From Paracoccaceae bacterium (lineage in GTDB: Bacteria; Pseudomonadota; Alphaproteobacteria; Rhodobacterales; Rhodobacteraceae): 64,000 nucleotides of DNA. Location of the stretch: positions 248,001-312,000 of the forward strand of contig JANSYP010000001.1 in assembly GCA_024742405.1 (NCBI GenBank). The letters run 5' to 3'. The position numbers and the translations under genes were made by a program. Shown here one piece after another: positions 62,072-64,000 of this stretch; within the stretch, counting starts at the first letter, position 1; every line of letters begins with the position of its first letter. The notes beneath the pieces were generated by a model. The model searched no databases. It worked only from the letters and a program-made list of their open reading frames with translations, and was not told the origin of the DNA.

Positions 62072-63472
62072 ATGCCGGATCTGGTCTCATCGCTCGCGTC
62101 CGTTCTGGGCGACGCGGGTCTGATCACCGACCCGGCCGAGATGGCCCCCTACCTCACCGACTGGCGCGGCGAATGGCGCGGGCGCGCCCGGGCCATTGCG
62201 CGGCCCGCGACGGCGCAGGAGGCGGCCGGGGTCATCAGACTTTGTCGCGGCGCGCGTGTGCCGCTGTCGGTGCAGGGGGGGAACACGGGCCTGGTCGGCG
62301 GCTCGGTTCCCGGTGCGGACGCGGCGGGAGTGCTGCTGCAAACCGGTCGCCTGCTGGCGCCGCAAACCCTCGACCCGGAAGAGGCGACGCTGACCGTGGG
62401 CGCCGGCACGCCGCTGGCTGCCGCCGAAGCCCTCGCCGGCACCGCGGATCTGCGCATCGGCCTGCGCCTCGGGTCCGAAGGCACCGCACAGATCGGCGGG
62501 CTGATCGCGACGAATGCCGGCGGCAGCCACGCGATGCGCTTTGGCATGATGCGCGCACAGGTGCGCGGGATCGAGGCCGTCCTGCCCGATGGTACGATCC
62601 TTGCCAGCGCCGGCGGGTTGCCGAAGAACAATTTCGGCCCCGACATGGCGCAGCTCTTCATCGGCTCCGAAGGCGCGTTCGGCCTGATCACGGCGGCGAC
62701 GCTTGCGCTGCATCCCCGGCCTGCGGCCACCGCGACGGCGCTGTGCGCCCTCTCCGGTCTGGCCGCGCTCCCGAAGCTCGTGCGCCGCGCCAAAGCCCTG
62801 GGACCCGCGGTGGAACGCATCGAGTTCATGTCGCGCGCGGGCATCGTGCTGGCGCAGGCGCATATCCCCGAGACGCACGTGCCGTTCGGGGCCCCGCCGG
62901 AATGGTGTGTCCTGATCGAGCTGACGGGATCCGATGCCGAAACCACCGAAGGCCAGCTTCTTGCCCTGTTCGAGGACGCGCTGGAGGCCGGCTGGGTCAC
63001 CGACGGTCACCTTGCCGCCAGCCTCGCCCAGGCCGAGGCGTTCTGGCATTTGCGCGAAGCGGTGGTCGAAGGACAGCGGCGCCATGGTCCCCAGATCAAG
63101 CATGATGTCGCCGTGCCGGTCGCGCGGATCCCCGCCTTTATCGACGAGACGACCGTCGCGCTCGCGGCCGCACAGCCCGGCCTGCTCGTCAATCCGTTCG
63201 GCCATGCCGGCGACGGGAACGTGCATTTCAATGTCTCGCCCGGTGCGCATCACGACCCTGCGCGGATCACCGCGATCGTCCACGAACATGTGCGCCGCTA
63301 CAGCGGCTCGCTGGCCGCAGAACACGGGATCGGCAGGCTGAAAGGCGCGCTCTTTCGCGATAGTCTGAGCCAGGCCGCGGAAACGCTGATCTACGGGCTG
63401 CGCCGGCATCTCGACCCTCAGGGGCTCTTCAACCCGCATATCCTTCCGCTTCCGCCACAGGAGGTTTCATGA
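62072..63472 (+). CDS. FAD-linked D-2-hydroxyacid dehydrogenase
   Basis: 466 aa. The PCMH-type FAD domain (VPLSVQGGNTGLVGGSVPG, LRLGSEGTAQIGGLIATNAGGSHAMRFGMM) and FAD-oxidase C domain (NPFGHAGDGNVHFNVSP, AEHGIGRLKGALF) match the D-2-hydroxyglutarate/D-lactate/glycolate dehydrogenase family. The His in HAGDGNVHFN bind the metal. It oxidises a 2-hydroxyacid to a 2-oxoacid; which one is unknown. ATG 62072, three bases after the RraA-fold gene; its stop overlaps the GGT start. Confidence 0.88.
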   Translation: MPDLVSSLASVLGDAGLITDPAEMAPYLTDWRGEWRGRARAIARPATAQEAAGVIRLCRGARVPLSVQGGNTGLVGGSVPGADAAGVLLQTGRLLAPQTLDPEEATLTVGAGTPLAAAEALAGTADLRIGLRLGSEGTAQIGGLIATNAGGSHAMRFGMMRAQVRGIEAVLPDGTILASAGGLPKNNFGPDMAQLFIGSEGAFGLITAATLALHPRPAATATALCALSGLAALPKLVRRAKALGPAVERIEFMSRAGIVLAQAHIPETHVPFGAPPEWCVLIELTGSDAETTEGQLLALFEDALEAGWVTDGHLAASLAQAEAFWHLREAVVEGQRRHGPQIKHDVAVPVARIPAFIDETTVALAAAQPGLLVNPFGHAGDGNVHFNVSPGAHHDPARITAIVHEHVRRYSGSLAAEHGIGRLKGALFRDSLSQAAETLIYGLRRHLDPQGLFNPHILPLPPQEVS

Positions 63473-64000
63473 ACCACGACACCGAACAGTGGACAGTCTC
63501 CAAATCCGCCACCAGGCACGCGGACGGTATGGTCAGTGCGCAGCATATCCTTGCCGCGCGGGCAGGGGCCGCGATGCTGGAGCAGGGCGGCAACGCGGTG
63601 GATGCCGCCGTTGCGGCCGGTCTCGCGCTCGGGGCTGTCGAGCCGTGGATGTGCGGTCTGGGCGGCAGCGGTCTCATGGTGATCTGGCTCGCGGCCGAAA
63701 AGCGCGCGGTGACGCTCGACTTTCAGGGCGTTCTTGCCGAGGCGACGAGCTTTGCCGACTACCCCGTCGATCCCGATTTGCCGCAGACGCTGATGGGCTT
63801 TCCGACGGTCAGGGACAATGCCAATGTCGAAGGCTATCGCGCGATCACGGTCCCGGGGGCGGCGGCCGGGTTCGACCATGCCTTGTACAAATGGGGGAGC
63901 CTGCCGCGCGCCACGGTCGCGGAACCCGCGATCGCGCTGGCGCGGAACGGGGTCGAGGCGACCTGGTTCACCACCCTGCAGATCGCGCTGGCCAGCCCGG
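63469..64000 (+). CDS. Gamma-glutamyltransferase family protein, partial (runs off window)
   Basis: 177 codons present before the window edge. MVSAQHILAARAGAAMLEQGGNAVDAAVAAGLALGAVEPWMCGLGGSGLMVIW is the GGT N-terminal pattern (xxGxGxxGGGxxMV-like). The usual DxRExAP Arg region reads LDFQGVLAEATSF, so the Arg of glutathione-type GGTs is absent and a different substrate is likely. No signal peptide is seen. CAGGAGG precedes the ATG, which overlaps the dehydrogenase stop. The catalytic Thr is beyond the window. Confidence 0.8.
   Translation, partial: MNHDTEQWTVSKSATRHADGMVSAQHILAARAGAAMLEQGGNAVDAAVAAGLALGAVEPWMCGLGGSGLMVIWLAAEKRAVTLDFQGVLAEATSFADYPVDPDLPQTLMGFPTVRDNANVEGYRAITVPGAAAGFDHALYKWGSLPRATVAEPAIALARNGVEATWFTTLQIALASP

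Overview
The window reads as a chromosomal segment of a high-GC, flagellated alphaproteobacterium, most likely of the Rhodobacterales (Rhodobacteraceae/Roseobacter group). The evidence is the FlbT/FlaF flagellin-control pair, an Irr-type Fur-family regulator beside fabA-fabB-fabI, a class I lysyl-tRNA synthetase, a SAM/SAH-type riboswitch in front of metK (a class known from Rhodobacterales), and the miaB-phoH-ybeY-corC-lnt-metK-trmB gene order. I see no rRNA, tRNA, insertion sequence, prophage or CRISPR array. Almost all coding capacity is intact; only the last gene is cut, by the window edge.

Layout. 0.4-10.5 kb holds envelope and housekeeping genes: a Tat-exported L,D-transpeptidase, a SleB-type cell-wall hydrolase, a Crp/Fnr regulator preceded by three CRP-like palindromes at an exact 32-bp period, gamma-glutamyltransferase, nadD, a PBP4-type dacB, a TerB-like protein and lysK. 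10.6-27.0 kb is a flagellar island: fliI; flgBC-fliE-fliQ-flgFGAH-fliL; flhA-fliR-flhB and a FliJ-like gene; flbT-flaF-flagellin; FlgN-like and FlgJ-like genes; fliK-flgD. It supplies rod, export gate, L-ring and filament parts, but fliF/G/M/N/P, flgE/K/L/I and the motor genes are not here. 27.0-34.5 kb has an SH3-type exported protein, a D-2-hydroxyacid dehydrogenase, an unknown membrane protein, a one-domain asparaginase-like protein, panB-panC and fabI-fabB-fabA, with irr divergent.

34.6-43.9 kb runs from irr through a CadD-like transporter to the tRNA/ribosome/envelope block miaB, phoH, ybeY, corC, lnt, metK and trmB. 43.9-53.6 kb has aroA-GFA-cmk, marC, rpsA, ihfB, lapA-like, trpF-GNAT-trpB and recO. 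53.5-58.1 kb has a META-domain protein, adenine deaminase, a MarR regulator coupled to a membrane-anchored isochorismatase-like hydrolase, and a DUF2161 protein. 58.5-64.0 kb is one catabolic operon: a DctPQM TRAP transporter, an RraA-fold protein lacking the usual active-site Arg, a D-2-hydroxyacid FAD dehydrogenase and a second gamma-glutamyltransferase (partial).

The most useful signals lie between genes: the metK riboswitch, the tandem CRP-like array, paired MarR operators 20 bp apart, an operator and leaderless promoter at irr, paired stem-loops in the flagellin leader close to flbT, and the unassigned TRAP/GGT operon.
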